A DNA stretch of 64,000 bases from Periplaneta americana (Eukaryota; Arthropoda; Insecta; Blattodea; Blattidae): positions 72,890,708 to 72,954,707 of the forward strand of contig NC_091120.1 of NCBI RefSeq assembly GCF_040183065.1. Direction: 5' to 3'. This document shows positions 1 to 10,480 of the stretch, piece by piece. The position numbers and the translations under genes were made by a program. The notes beneath the pieces were generated by a model. It ran no database searches. It was not told the DNA's origin and saw only the letters and a list, made by a program, of their open reading frames with translations. The stretch's first letter is position 1; each line of letters opens with the position of its first letter.

Positions 1-2
1 GG

Positions 3-724
3 AAGAATAGGTTAGATTTTATTTATGATTGGGATCTACTTCGATTTCGTAACAAATTTATAAATAATTTAAAATTACATTAAATTTTCTACTTCGAACA
101 AACTTCAGTTTGGCATTATAAAACATTTCCTTTCTATGAATTCACATCTCAGTTCATTATTTATTTCTTTTTATTTTAGTAGGTTATTTTACGACGCTTT
201 ATCAACATCTTAGGTTATTTTTTTATTTTATTGGGTTATTTTACGACGCTGTATCAACATCTAGTTTATTTAGCGTCTGAATGAAATGAAGGTGATAATG
301 CTGGTGAAATGAGTCCGGGATCCGTCACCGAAAGTTAGCCAGCATTTGCTCGTATTGGGTTGAGGGAAAACCACGGAAAAACCCCCAACCAGGTAACCGG
401 GATTTGAACCCGGGCCATCTGGTTTCCCGGCCAGATGCGCTGACCGTTACTCCACAGGTGTGGACTCTTAGGTTATTTAGCGTCTGAATGAGATGAAGGT
501 GATAATGCCGGTGAAATGAGTCCGGAGTCCAGCATCGATAGTTGCCCAGCATTTGCTCATATTGGGTTGAAAGAAAAACCCGGAAAAAACCTCAACCAGG
601 TAACTTGTCCCAACCGGGAATCGAACCCGGGCCACCTGGTTTTGCGGCCAGACGCGCTAACTGTTACTCCACAGGTGTAAATCTCAGTTCATTATGCCGC
701 CATACTGCATCACATGGCATACAG
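3..724 (+). repeat. Left copy of a duplicated sequence, split by a SINE insertion
   Basis: Bases 3-160 and 696-724 together match 63492-63690 near the right edge almost base for base. The main differences are point changes and a 12-bp indel near 111. The match runs off the left edge of the window, so the full unit is unknown. It may be a dispersed repeat or a segmental duplication; the sequence alone does not separate these. Confidence 0.85.
161..680 (-). mobile_element. Head-to-tail dimer of a tRNA-derived SINE
   Basis: Two tRNA-related heads lie on the minus strand, at about 390-466 and 600-680. Each has a Pol III B box of the form GGTTCGATTCC (the first copy is mutated) and is followed by the same body containing an AACCAGGT-type core. 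The right unit stops within its tail, after the AAATAACCTAAG stretch, and the left unit begins directly. The left unit has a full tail in which a GACGCTNTATCAACATCT block is repeated twice. One pair of 15-bp target duplications, ATCTCAGTTCATTAT, at 146-160 and 681-695, flanks the whole. This points to insertion as a dimer, although a nested insertion cannot be excluded. Confidence 0.85.
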
Positions 725-740
725 GGGAGTATGTGGCATT

Positions 741-1510
741 ACTCACTTACTCACTTACTCACTCACTCACTCACTCACTCACTCACTCACTTTTAAGGGA
801 CCCGGAGGTTCATTGCCGCCCTCACATAAGCCCGCCATTGGTCCCTATCCTGAGCAAGATTAATCCAGTTTCTACCATCATATCCCACCTCCCTCAAATC
901 CATTTTAATATTATCTTCCCATCTACGTTTCGGCCTCCCCAAAAATCTTTTCCCCTCTGACCTCCCAACTAACACTCTATATGTATTTCTGGATTCGCCC
1001 ATACGTGCTACATGCCCTGCCCATCTCAAACGTCTGGATTTAATGTTCCTAATTATGTTAGGTGAAGGATACAATGCGTGCAGCTCTGCGTTGTGTAACT
1101 TTCTCCATTCTCCTGTAACTTCATCCCTCTTAGCCCCAAATATTTTCCTAAGAACTTTATTCTCAAAAACCCTCAATCTCTGTTCCTCTCTCAAAGTGAG
1201 AGTCCAAGTTTCACAGCCATACAGAACAGCAAGTTTCATAGCCATATAACTGTTTTATAAATTCTAACTTTCAGATTTTTTGACAGTAGACTAGATGACA
1301 AAAGCTTCTCAACCGAATAATAACAGGCATTTCCCATATTTATTCTATGTTTAATTTCCTCCCGAGTGTCATTTATATTTGTTACTGTTGCTCCAAGATA
1401 TTTGAATTTTTCCACTTCTTCGAAGGATAAATCTCCAACTTTTATAGTTCCATTTCGTACAATATTCTGATCACGAGACATAATCATATACTTAGTCTTT
1501 TCGGGATTTA
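741..1510 (-). mobile_element. 5'-truncated RTE-like LINE copy 1
   Basis: The 3' end lies on the left and carries a tetranucleotide tail, GTGA/GTAA-type repeats at 741-791, as is known for RTE-clade LINEs. The copy is flanked by perfect 13-bp target duplications, AGTATGTGGCATT, at 728-740 and 1511-1523. Only the region after the reverse transcriptase core is present. Two further copies of the same family occur at 5957-6650 and 10481-11327. Confidence 0.85.
793..1510 (-). pseudogene. C-terminal fragment of LINE endonuclease/reverse transcriptase
   Basis: This encodes the domain that follows the reverse transcriptase in RTE-like elements. The recognisable blocks are YGCETWTL, a charged LRVFENKVLRKIFG stretch, LRWAGHVARMGES, LGRPKRRWEDNI and a terminal AQDRDQWRAYVRAAMN. 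The reading is split into two frames that meet near 1236-1245, so the copy is frameshifted. The polymerase YxDD motif and the endonuclease domain are missing because of 5' truncation. It is a dead fragment. The family call rests on domain order and the tetranucleotide tail. Confidence 0.8.
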
Positions 1511-1540
1511 AGTATGTGGCATTGATGTACAAAATATATT

Positions 1541-1733
1541 GTTACATTACATACTGATAGTACGTACCTATTCCAAGATAACACTGTTATATTACATACC
1601 AGTCGCACAGTACGTGCATGTTCCAAAATACTACTGTTCCATTCAACGAGTTAGAAAGAAATCATTTAACTCGTTGGTTCCATTAGTTAGATACTAGTCA
1701 TACGTAAGTTACATCCGTACATGTTCCAAGATA
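1541..1733 (+). repeat. Degenerate tandem repeat, about 48-bp unit
   Basis: Three diverged units share blocks of the type GTTANATTACATACNNNT, GTACGT and TTCCAAGATA. The third unit is interrupted by the tiny palindromic insertion at 1644-1676. Confidence 0.5.
1644..1676. mobile_element. 33-bp palindromic insertion with 8-bp direct repeats
   Basis: The ends CAACGAGTTA and TAACTCGTTG are perfect 10-bp inverted repeats. The insertion is flanked by identical 8-bp direct repeats, GTTCCATT, at 1636-1643 and 1677-1684. An 8-bp duplication is typical of hAT transposons, so this could be an extreme internal-deletion derivative. Coincidence is possible at this size. Confidence 0.45.
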
Positions 1734-1742
1734 CCACCACAG

Positions 1743-2060
1743 TCCAGTATATACACTCACGAAACTTGGGATGATTTTTTTGCATTTCTCGCGATAGTTG
1801 CTAGCCGCTTGGAGCGCTATAAGTACCACAGCCATCGTGATCTAATACAGGCCGTAAGGCAGCTATGCAACTCGCTTACCCGATCACGAAGGGCGGCGTT
1901 TCAACCATATAAATTACATGGAACCCTAGATCATATATGTAACATAACTCATCGCTATGTTAAAATCGGCAGCACTTTGAAGAGAACAACCGCCAGAATC
2001 GCCACCCGTCCGCCGTAAACGAACACGAGATGGCAGTACAGTCGCTAATGCAATTCAAAT
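1743..2060 (+). repeat. Fragment related to the MITE at 62914-63090
   Basis: The first 30 bases resemble the end of the right-edge MITE (CAGTCTAGTATATA...TCACGAAGCT). Shared internal words follow, such as TTGCATT and GCGATAGT. No matching right terminus was found, so the right boundary is a guess. Confidence 0.4.
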
Positions 2061-2231
2061 GGGAATTATGACGTGACTCCTTATGTAAAAACTAGATGGC
2101 AGCGTAGTAAACCTGACAAAAGTTGTTAACGTCAAAGCCTATAAGGCCGACCTATCTGGGTATATGTATATGATCTAGGGCTGGAATACATAAACATTAA
2201 CATATGTTTCTCTAAAATGTAGTGTAATTCC

Positions 2232-2296
2232 ACTCAAACGGAGTTGTGACTGTTTTATGACATAAGTGGAGTTGTGGGGTCAAAAACGATACCACT
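2232..2296 (+). repeat. piggyBac-like terminal sequence, left copy
   Basis: The segment carries TCAAACGGAGTTGTG followed by GAGTTGTGGGGTC and GATACCACT. The same motif ends in GGGTTAA at 9638-9678, which suggests a consensus end of TTAA-CCCTCAAACGGAG. TTAA target sites are the hallmark of piggyBac. Bases 2269-2296 recur in direct orientation at 4490-4517 (26 of 28 identical). Confidence 0.5.
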
Positions 2297-2614
2297 ACAA
2301 AAGGAGGTAAAATATTACTTTTGTTTACTTTTTAAGATGATCTAATAGGAATTTCAATTATTATTAAGTTTGTTTACATAAATTAAGGACATATAACTAA
2401 TATGAGTACAATATAATTATTAGTAATTTGTGCAAAACCTTGAAAAACAATTGATCATAACGTAATGTAACTCCGAAAGTCTGTATGACAATTTTGAGTT
2501 AATTCAAAATTATTGTAAAAGATAAAGTTCCATTTTATCATATTTTCTTTATAACCATCACATTCAAATGTAGTAATCACAATAAAAATGTCAGTCTGGT
2601 TGCATACATTGCTG

Positions 2615-3473
2615 TCAAACTGGATTTCCTATATTGTCCACACTCTCTGCATGTAACTGATGGCAGGCCTGGCAAACTGGACGGTCACAACTCACACAAT
2701 ACTGGTTTGTCTTCTTCTCTTTTGAATGAGGACACAGTGCGCAACGTTTTCTTTTCGATTTCTCGCGTGTTTCTTCCTTCTTTGGCAGAAGTTCCTTCAA
2801 AATCCTGGAAACAATCATTCTGAGTTCCTTTGGGAGTTGGTCATTTACAAGCCTTTCATGTAGGTATGACTCTATAAGTGTTCTTCCTAGCATTTCCAGG
2901 AATTCAAAGCGGGAAATGGGTATATAATCCTTGAATGATGTTTGTAATCTGTAAGAATTGACACCAGTAATATTCAGAATTGAATAGAAAACAGCCAGAG
3001 GCCATCTTCGGGTTCGTCTGCTGCTACTATATGTAATACACTTTTGGTCAAGGCTATCTACTCTCCCTTTTGTACTATTATAGAAGGAAATAATTTCAGG
3101 CTTGCCTGTCTCAGGATCTGTGTCTACCGAATGATGCATGCTAGAGGGCTAAATAACAGACTTTCCTTTCTTAGACACAGGAGAAATTAATGTGCGGTCA
3201 TTTTGGAAACCATATTCAGTTGAGCCTACTTTACGTTTCCTGTCTGCCTGAAATTCTTGTGGAATGTCTTTCTTGTTTTTCCGCATCGTCCCTACATAAG
3301 TTAGTTTACGTTCTTTGAGTGCGGAAACTAACTCCATGGAAGTGAAGTAATTGTCAGCTGTAACATTTCTGTTACTTCCACAAATAGGCTTCACTAAGCT
3401 CAGTACTGATTTTGTTGGTTTCTGCAGCGTTTATTCTTGTACTGTCAGACCTATCCCATCACTGTCTTTCCCA

Positions 3474-3516
<43 letters not shown>

Positions 3517-4446
3517 AGATATAATTATCTCTTTATATATATATATATATATATAAAGAGATAATTAGTGTTAGCATCAGACAAAATCATAATTTTCAGC
3601 CCATATTTCTCCGGCTTACTAGCCATGTAAACCCTAAATTTGCAGCGGCCACGGAAACCTACTAGCATCTCATCTACACAGGCATAAGAACATATATTAT
3701 AGCAAGCCTGAGTGTTTTCAACCATTTTGTGAAAAATATACGACACTGCTGCACATGGATCAATTTCCTTCCATGTTGCTCGTGTTTCAAAATCATCAAA
3801 ACGCAACTAATATATCAAAATGTATGTTCGCCTGACAGAAAGAATGGCACGGAAAATATCCCTTCCAGTACCATCAGTTGCAAACATGGACTCGAGACTT
3901 TCATGGTTTGATTTGAAAACTGCTGTATAATATAGGAACCCGAAAAGTGCACTCAGCTCTACTGCATTAGTGTCTCTCAATTCTGTACGATTTGTATCAG
4001 AAAAATTTTCTGTAGGAACTAATTTTCTCATTCATTTGTATAACGATTTCTGTAATCATGCCTTCTGTAAATAAACATTCCCATGCCTGCAAAGTTGCAC
4101 GAATTCCCTACATTTTTAGCTTTTCCTTTCAGTGTAGGAACTTTCATTACAATATTGTGTGCTGGTGTTCTTCTGTTTCTATTAGGTTCGGTAGCCGACC
4201 ATTTGCATGCATTCTTACCATAGAAATTCAATGAATCACCATTTGGTTGGATTACATCTTCATCCACTCCACCCGAGTCGTAATCTTGTTCTGAATCCGT
4301 GTCATGTTCAGAATTACAGTCCGGATCATTTTTGTCCCCCCACAGTCACTCGCATCACTGCCTTCACTTTCATCTACAACACTGTTTACAAAGCGTGGGA
4401 AACCAGAATCGAGCACTGACACACTTTTACGCGCATTAGTAGCCAA
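2615..4446 (-). pseudogene. piggyBac-type transposase, broken
   Basis: The coding pieces run right to left in at least five frames. An acidic N-terminus (about 4252-4446) is followed by the LSALFGFLYYTAVFKS block (near 3900-4000). Next comes the block with the first catalytic Asp in VDEMLVGFRGRCKF and MASKPEKYGLK (3560-3690). The second is in TADNYFTS (3340-3370) and the third in KGRVDSLDQ (near 3050-3080). A Cys-rich tail with C-x2-C and C-x2-C pairs follows, as in the C-terminal zinc-binding domain of the family. A (TA)n tract at 3474-3555 splits the segment between the first and second Asp. All three catalytic residues can still be seen, but the gene cannot be read through. It would have made a nuclear cut-and-paste transposase. 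Confidence 0.88.
3474..3555. repeat. (TA)n microsatellite inside the piggyBac pseudogene
   Basis: Two runs of TA dinucleotides are separated by a palindromic spacer, AAGAGATATAATTATCTCTT. The tract interrupts the transposase between its first and second catalytic Asp. Confidence 0.9.
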
Positions 4447-4489
4447 ACTCCACTATGAAAACTCGTTGGTTGTACATTGACAAGGTACT

Positions 4490-4517
4490 GAGTTGTGGGG
4501 TCGAAAAGGATACCACT
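4490..4517 (+). repeat. piggyBac-like terminal sequence, middle copy
   Basis: This is a near copy of 2269-2296 in the same orientation, just upstream of the transposase start. A normal right terminus would be inverted. It may therefore be the left end of a second element whose right end is at 9638-9678. Confidence 0.45.
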
Positions 4518-5354
4518 CAATATTTTAGCTATTACTGGAAATAAATAACGGTACCTGCTGGTCAACGACACAGCCAATGGATTAAGCTCGACAAAAGGAA
4601 AAGGTACACAAAAGATTTAGAGTAAGAACGCAACGGTTAAGGAATGTCAGGGGCGAGCCCCTACAGCCGAGGCTGCGCAGAAGTTTAGAGTAGGGACAAA
4701 TTGAAGCTTGCATCCGCCGCCATGATTTGGGAGAAGCATCGGTTAGCAGACGGCTGTACTATACAATGCTGAATGTTTAATATATATGTTTGGTGTCTAT
4801 TATAAATCAATCTGAATGGATAAATGAAAAAAAAAATCTTATTAACATTTAAAGCGACCACGTTAAAGACATAATCAAGCTTAGTTACCGTTAGTTTGAC
4901 ATGAAACGAAAGAAAACTGTAACAATTTGATACCTTAACTAAAGATGTTGTATAGTTATTTGACAACATATAGAGCGAACAGAAATACAAATGCATATTG
5001 TAGTAATAGTTCAGATGAAAAGAAAATTATTAGTATTATCTATTATTGACAAAACACTGCCTGTGTAAGACGTCATATTAGGCCTACATTGTAAACACGT
5101 TTGCTTTGATATGGACGAGAAATGAACAATATTTATTCCCTTCCGTATCATATACAGTAATATAGGCCTACACCTGTAAAATAGAAACACGTACCTAATG
5201 TTTTAGTTATAAATATAAGTAGGCCTACCGTGCAATAGCTTATTATCACAGCTGTAGAATGAAATAAACGTCACATGCATGAATTAGTCAATTAGTCATA
5301 TAATAGAACTCAGGCCTAGTGTACAGAACACCTTGCCTATTGATTTATTATTAT
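4518..5354. other. Unassigned AT-rich stretch
   Basis: I see no convincing gene or repeat here. A short GC-rich patch near 4650-4680 stands out by composition only. Confidence 0.5.
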
Positions 5355-5761
5355 TACTAGCCGTACCCGTGCGCTCCGCTGCACCCGTTAGAAATAAATA
5401 TAAAGTAATTACATAATTAAAATAGGACATTTGATCCAGGGAACATTCGTGTTTGATAGAAGGATAAATCGTTTAATATGTTACTTAATTTAAATTGTGT
5501 TTAAATAATTAAATTGCGATCATTTCGGTCCAGAGAGCACTCATTTCGTGCAATGACAATTCCTTTAACATGTTTCTTAATTGTTATTACATGCAACCAT
5601 ACTTTAATGAACATTGACATCATTTAGATTTAATGTCTATACTTTATTTTACTTGCTATATGTTTCCATTGAATTATGGTAATAACTTAATTTTAACCCT
5701 TCTTTTCTACATATTCAGTAAATGGCGTTTGGCCCACTATGGTTCTGAACCCTTCAAATAA

Positions 5762-5956
5762 CTTAAATTATATTATATAATATTACATATTACATTATAT
5801 TATATTACATTACATTACATTACATTACATTACATTACATTACATTACATTATATTATATTATATTATATTATATTATATTATATTATATTATATTATAT
5901 TATATTATATTATATTATATTATATTATATTATATTATATTATATTATATTATATT
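5762..5956. repeat. (ATATT)n/(ACATT)n pentanucleotide array
   Basis: Nearly uninterrupted pentanucleotide repeats begin with ACATT units and change to ATATT units. The array resumes at 6652-6722 on the other side of LINE copy 2, so the LINE inserted into it. Confidence 0.9.
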
Positions 5957-6650
5957 ATTCTGCGTTTAATTTCCTCCCGAGTGTCATTTATATTTGTTAC
6001 TGTTGCTCCAAGATATTTGAATTTTTCCACCTCTTCGAAGGATAAATCTCCAATTTTTATATTTCCATTTCGTACAATATTCTGGTCACGAGACATAATC
6101 ATATATGGGAAATGCGTGTTATTATTCGGTTGAGAAACTCCTATCATCCAGTCTGCTGTCCAAAAATCTGAAAGTTAGAATTTATAAAACAGTTATATTA
6201 CCGGTTCTTCTGTATGGTTGTGAAACTTGGACTCTCACTCTGAGAGAGGAACATAGGTTAAGGGTGTTTGAGAATAAGGTGCTTAGGAAAATATTTGAGG
6301 CTAAGCGGGATGAAGTTACAGGAGAATGGAGAAAGTTACATAACACAGAACTGCACGCATTGTATTCTTCACCTGACATAATTAGGAACATTAAATCCAG
6401 ACGTTTGAGATGGGCAGGGCATGTAGCACGTTTGGGCGAATCCAGAAATGCATATAGAGTGTTAGTTGGGAGACCGGAGAGAAAAAGACCTTTAGGGAGG
6501 CCGAGACGTAGATGGGAGGATAATATTAAAATGGATTTGAGGGAGGTGGGATATGATGATAGAGACTGGATTAATCCTGCACAGGATAGGGACCGCTGGC
6601 GGGCTTATGTGAGGGTGGCAATGAACCTTCGGGTTCCTTAAAAGCTATTT
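5957..6650 (+). mobile_element. RTE-like LINE copy 2 with 5' inversion
   Basis: The left part (5957 to about 6104) reads on the minus strand as the segment ending in NDTREEIKRRI. The right part (from about 6105) reads on the plus strand from MGNACYYSVEKLL to the element end. In copy 3 these two segments are contiguous and co-directional. The upstream piece is therefore inverted, which is the known signature of twin priming during target-primed insertion. Confidence 0.85.
6105..6641 (+). pseudogene. LINE C-terminal domain ORF, copy 2
   Basis: An open stretch of 178 residues carries YGCETWTL, LRWAGHVARLGES, LGRPRRRWEDNI and the AQDRDRWRAYV end. It lacks the polymerase and endonuclease, so it is a non-functional fragment. 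The start Met is internal to the ancestral protein. Confidence 0.8.
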
Positions 6651-6651
6651 G

Positions 6652-6722
6652 TAAGTAATATTATATTATATTATATTATATTATATTATATTATATTATA
6701 TTATATTACATTATATTATATC
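6652..6722. repeat. (ATATT)n array, right part
   Basis: This continues the pentanucleotide array after the LINE insertion. Confidence 0.85.
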
Positions 6723-7392
6723 AGAAGTTACTGTAATAACATTATAGCATTATGTCCATCTAGCGAAACTACACTTTCCAATGGTGAAATAATAATTAAT
6801 TATACAAATCGGTTAATTTAGCTTCCGATATTACTTCATACAAACACAGAAACATTCTCTTTAGACTATCTTTCATAGCTTTCGATTGTTGCTGTCCAAG
6901 GCCCCTTATATACGAAGTCATTTTATTTCATTATACGGCCTTAGATGGCAGTTATTTTAATTTTAAAACTCATTTATCTCATTAAATATCAGTCCTATCA
7001 AAATTTTTCAAGGAATAAAACTTATCGCAAATAATTTGTAAACAATCTTGTGCTATGTAACATTTTTCACAAAAATCAATAATAAGCGAGATATTTCGAT
7101 TTATTTAATTCAGGCCCCCTTATAACCCCTCTTTTAAATAATGTATTTTGAATGCCATATAGCCTAAAATCTAAGTTACAACGAACTTAATTTATATTCC
7201 AATTTTCATCGAAATCCGTTCAGGCATTATCGCGTGATAAGGTAACAAACATACAGACAGACATACAAACAAAAACTTCAAAAAAGCGATTTTCGGTTTC
7301 AGGGTGATTAATTATATATGTTAGGACCAATTATTTTTGGAAAATCGAAAATTACCAGAAAAATTTCGGCTACAGATTTATTATTAGTATAG

Positions 7393-7434
<42 letters not shown>

Positions 7435-7435
7435 G
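7393..7435. repeat. (ATT)n microsatellite
   Basis: A short uninterrupted ATT tract lies at the end of the preceding repeat. Confidence 0.85.
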
Positions 7436-7532
7436 ACTCCGTTAAATATTGTCTTACAACATTTTTATGTAAAGTCGTGTTGTACTGGTAACCTTAAGCT
7501 GTGTGCTAAAATCTACTCTTTATGTAGTACTT

Positions 7533-7776
7533 TCTTTTATTTGGTTATTTAATGACGCTGTAGCAATTACTAGACTATTTAGCATCGATGGTATTGATGA
7601 TAGCGAGATGATATTTGGCGAGACGAGGCCAAGGAACCCCCATAGATTACCTGACATTCACCTTACGGTTGGGGATATAAGAAAAAACCCAACCAGGAAA
7701 TCAGCGGGAATCGAACCCGCGACCGAGCGCGACTCCGGACCGACAGTCCTTAGCCTACTGAGCTACGTCAGTAGAC
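7533..7776 (-). mobile_element. tRNA-derived SINE, second subfamily
   Basis: The tRNA-like head is at about 7705-7775, with A box TAGCTCAGTAGGCTAAGG and B box GGTTCGATTCCCG. The body shares the CCTGGTTGGGTT core with the first SINE family. The 3' tail shares GCTAAATA and ACAGCGTCATNAAATAACC words. The head differs, so two SINE families appear to have different tRNA heads on a common body and tail. Flanking CTTTATGTA-type sequence may be a decayed target duplication. Confidence 0.75.
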
Positions 7777-7865
7777 CTTTATGTACTTTTATGGTCAGTT
7801 TAACAAGTTTAAAATATGATTCTCGGGAGGACTCTGGAATCCATTTTCTAAATATGTTCCTATAA

Positions 7866-9637
7866 GTGTAGAAAGATTGTACAGGGACATCACTTTATTT
7901 TTACCAACATTTTTAACATTAACCTGGCTATACTCGGAAACACTGTTGCCCCCTTCCATTACAGGAGTTTGATGTTACTAGTGCAATATGTAAACAAATC
8001 ATTTTACTAGGTATAAGAGGAGAGAAAAGTAGTGTATCCATTTATGTTGTAGGGAAATATGATATTACGATTTTCAGTTTGATCACCACTTTTACGGAAT
8101 TTATCAAAATACAGCAGAGTAGTAAAGGGCTGTAAGTGCACTTAAGTTACTTTTGAGAAAATGGGGTTTAAATATTTAAGCTTTCGTAAATTCGGTGAAA
8201 TTTTTATTTAAATTTTAATATGTGATGCGATTAAAATATCTCTTTTCCACTAAAATTTTAGATACTTTAGCTTACACTGGATGCACTTAACTCATGTTAT
8301 TACAAATGTCACTAGCATTCCTTTGCTTCTAGCCACGTCAATTCAAAATAAACTAATCTGAATTTTTAAACAAGTTTCTGAAAATGGTTGCCGTTCATTA
8401 CAATGCAGGCTTCAATTCTTTACGCATATTATTAAAAACATTTTGAAGCATATTCTCTGAAATTGAATTTATCGTTTCTTGAATATAATTTTTTAGTACG
8501 ATAATATTAATATAGGTTCTTTCTTCTATAGAAAACGCAACCATATTTCTGAAACACACTATACACTGCAGTGTTTACTTCACTGCTTGAAGACTTCGAA
8601 TGCAACAGCAGCCGTAAGTTTGTGTGTCTGACGGGAGCAAGGACATTAGTGAAGGGGTGGGAGTGAAGTACATTCAGAAATGCAGGTACAATAAAAATGC
8701 AAGTAAAAATAAAATGATGTCCCTGTACAAGTTTTCTACTTCTAGAGCACATTGTTTTCACACGATGTAAGAGTGGGTGGTAATATGCCATTGAACTGTC
8801 AACATCTGTATAATCGCTCTTTCACTTAAGCGGCATATTTCTATAATCTCAGATGATGGTATAACAAGACTCCCATTATTCTTTCGCTAAAAAAATAAAA
8901 GAGATTTCATTTACTGCTGGTAGGCTACGTACCATAAATTGAATCTTTAGATTTATTACATCATGTATTTCTTAATGATTTAACAACTAAGCCAGCAATG
9001 AATACAATCACATTTTGACAATATTGTGTCATTGAGAATGATGTAAGAATGAGGGAATTGCAATCAATGTCTGCAGTAGAAGAGTCATATCGCCTCTGAT
9101 TCTCAAAACACTGAGGATTATTATTACAGTGCGTTAGGTGTTTGGAAAATACCATTGGGTTTATAGACATTTTTAGCGGACATTCCTCTCTTTGTAATCT
9201 AATTTAAATAAATTATTTACGTATTTTCTAACGTATATAAAAAGTATAAGTAAAAATATTCTATGTATTCGGTCATAGGAAATAGAAATAAACTAATAAG
9301 TCTATTTATGAGCAATATAAGGCTTTTATATTTAAAAAAAATGCTCTGTTACAATATTTAGATTTACTTCTGTTATTTTATATTATACGTTATAAAATAC
9401 GTAAATAAGTTTAGTTATATTACAGTGAAGGAGGAAATCTACTAAGAAAACGCCCATATACTCAATGGTATTTTCTAAACTCCGAATGCTTTATAGAAAG
9501 AATCATTCGTGCTCCCAAAACATGGCGTCGCGCGAACCTGCGCGAGAGGTTTCAAATTTGTACACGACACCAGCGCCAATTGTGTGTCTAGATATATATA
9601 ACTACAACGTCTTTGGTCAGGGTTTATACAATTTGCT
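7866..9637. other. Unassigned AT-rich stretch
   Basis: No gene or known repeat was recognised. It may be the interior of a non-autonomous piggyBac-like element, given the terminus at 9638-9678, but no coding remnant supports this. Confidence 0.4.
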
Positions 9638-9678
9638 TGGTATCGAAAAAAAAACCCACAACTCCGTTTGAGGGTTAA
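9638..9678 (-). repeat. piggyBac-like right terminus ending at TTAA
   Basis: Read on the minus strand it is TTAA, CCCTCAAACGGAGTTGTGGG, a T run and CGATACCA. This is the best preserved copy of the terminal motif also seen at 2232-2296 and 4490-4517. CCCT next to TTAA fits piggyBac ends. Confidence 0.6.
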
Positions 9679-10465
9679 TAAAATATGCTCTCTTACATTT
9701 CTATTTACAAAATAGGCTACGTCTTATTAGTTAAGCATGTGTGAATACGTATGAAATAAAATTAATATAGATCTATTTCAGAGCTACAGTATGATTTTCT
9801 AACAGTATGAATTATGAAAGGAAACCCAATAAAACCTCGTTCTATGATCCATTAACATAGTTCTGATTTCTCCACATTTATTCAGTACCGATCACCGTAG
9901 CGAAATATAACGGAATTTTCTCACCTCCGTAGCGGATTTCGTGTTTCTGGAGTTAGCCACACTGCATACCCGCAATGAGACGCCAGATCGGGACAGAACC
10001 ACAGGGCAAGCGGGCGGTGTTTAATTCTGGTGTCAGTTTTGGTGAAGTGCTGTCGTCGGCACTGGCACAGTCATTCCTAATTATACTTTCGGCAACTTTG
10101 TAAATTGTGAGTTACTTTTTACTTGCTAGTAACTATAGCGTTTTAGTAAATTTGACTTCATTAAATATATATTACAACTTTTTTGGTTTCTTAATGTGAA
10201 TTAACAACGGAGTTAGTATATGGATCGTATTGGTTGTTTCTGACGTAAGTAAATAACTGAAGCCAATCAACCACAGTGCAGACGGACAGAGTTAAAGGAG
10301 GTAATGCGCAACGTTTCCCTTGGAATGCAAGTGCAGGTAATGTATAATTATGTCACATATATCTATGTAATCAATTTCTAGCGTTAACTTTCTCAGCTAT
10401 TTTCGTACAGAATCTTCTCGGCGTTGGTCACATTTCAACTTGAAAAAGGCTAAAGTTTGGAAGAA
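9679..10465. other. Unassigned stretch with a GC-richer patch
   Basis: Bases 9900-10110 are richer in CpG and end in TTGTGAGT, which could be a splice donor of an untranslated exon. No partner exon was found, so no gene is called. Confidence 0.3.
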
Positions 10466-10480
10466 TAAGTAGTCAATTTC

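Larger units (their letters stand above)
5355..7392 (+). repeat. Interspersed repeat with nested LINE
   Basis: It opens with CTAGCCGTACCCGTGCGCTC and ends with GAAAATTACCAG...CTACAGATTTATTATTAGTATAG. The 3' part, with a run of ACAGACAGACATACAAAC and GCGATTTTCGGTTTCAGGG, is a common arthropod repeat end known from general experience. The class is not certain. Microsatellites and LINE copy 2 sit inside it. Confidence 0.5.

Noticed and set aside
9900..10115. Possible untranslated first exon with a TTGTGAGT donor
   Set aside because: No downstream acceptor, coding exon or promoter element could be linked to it.
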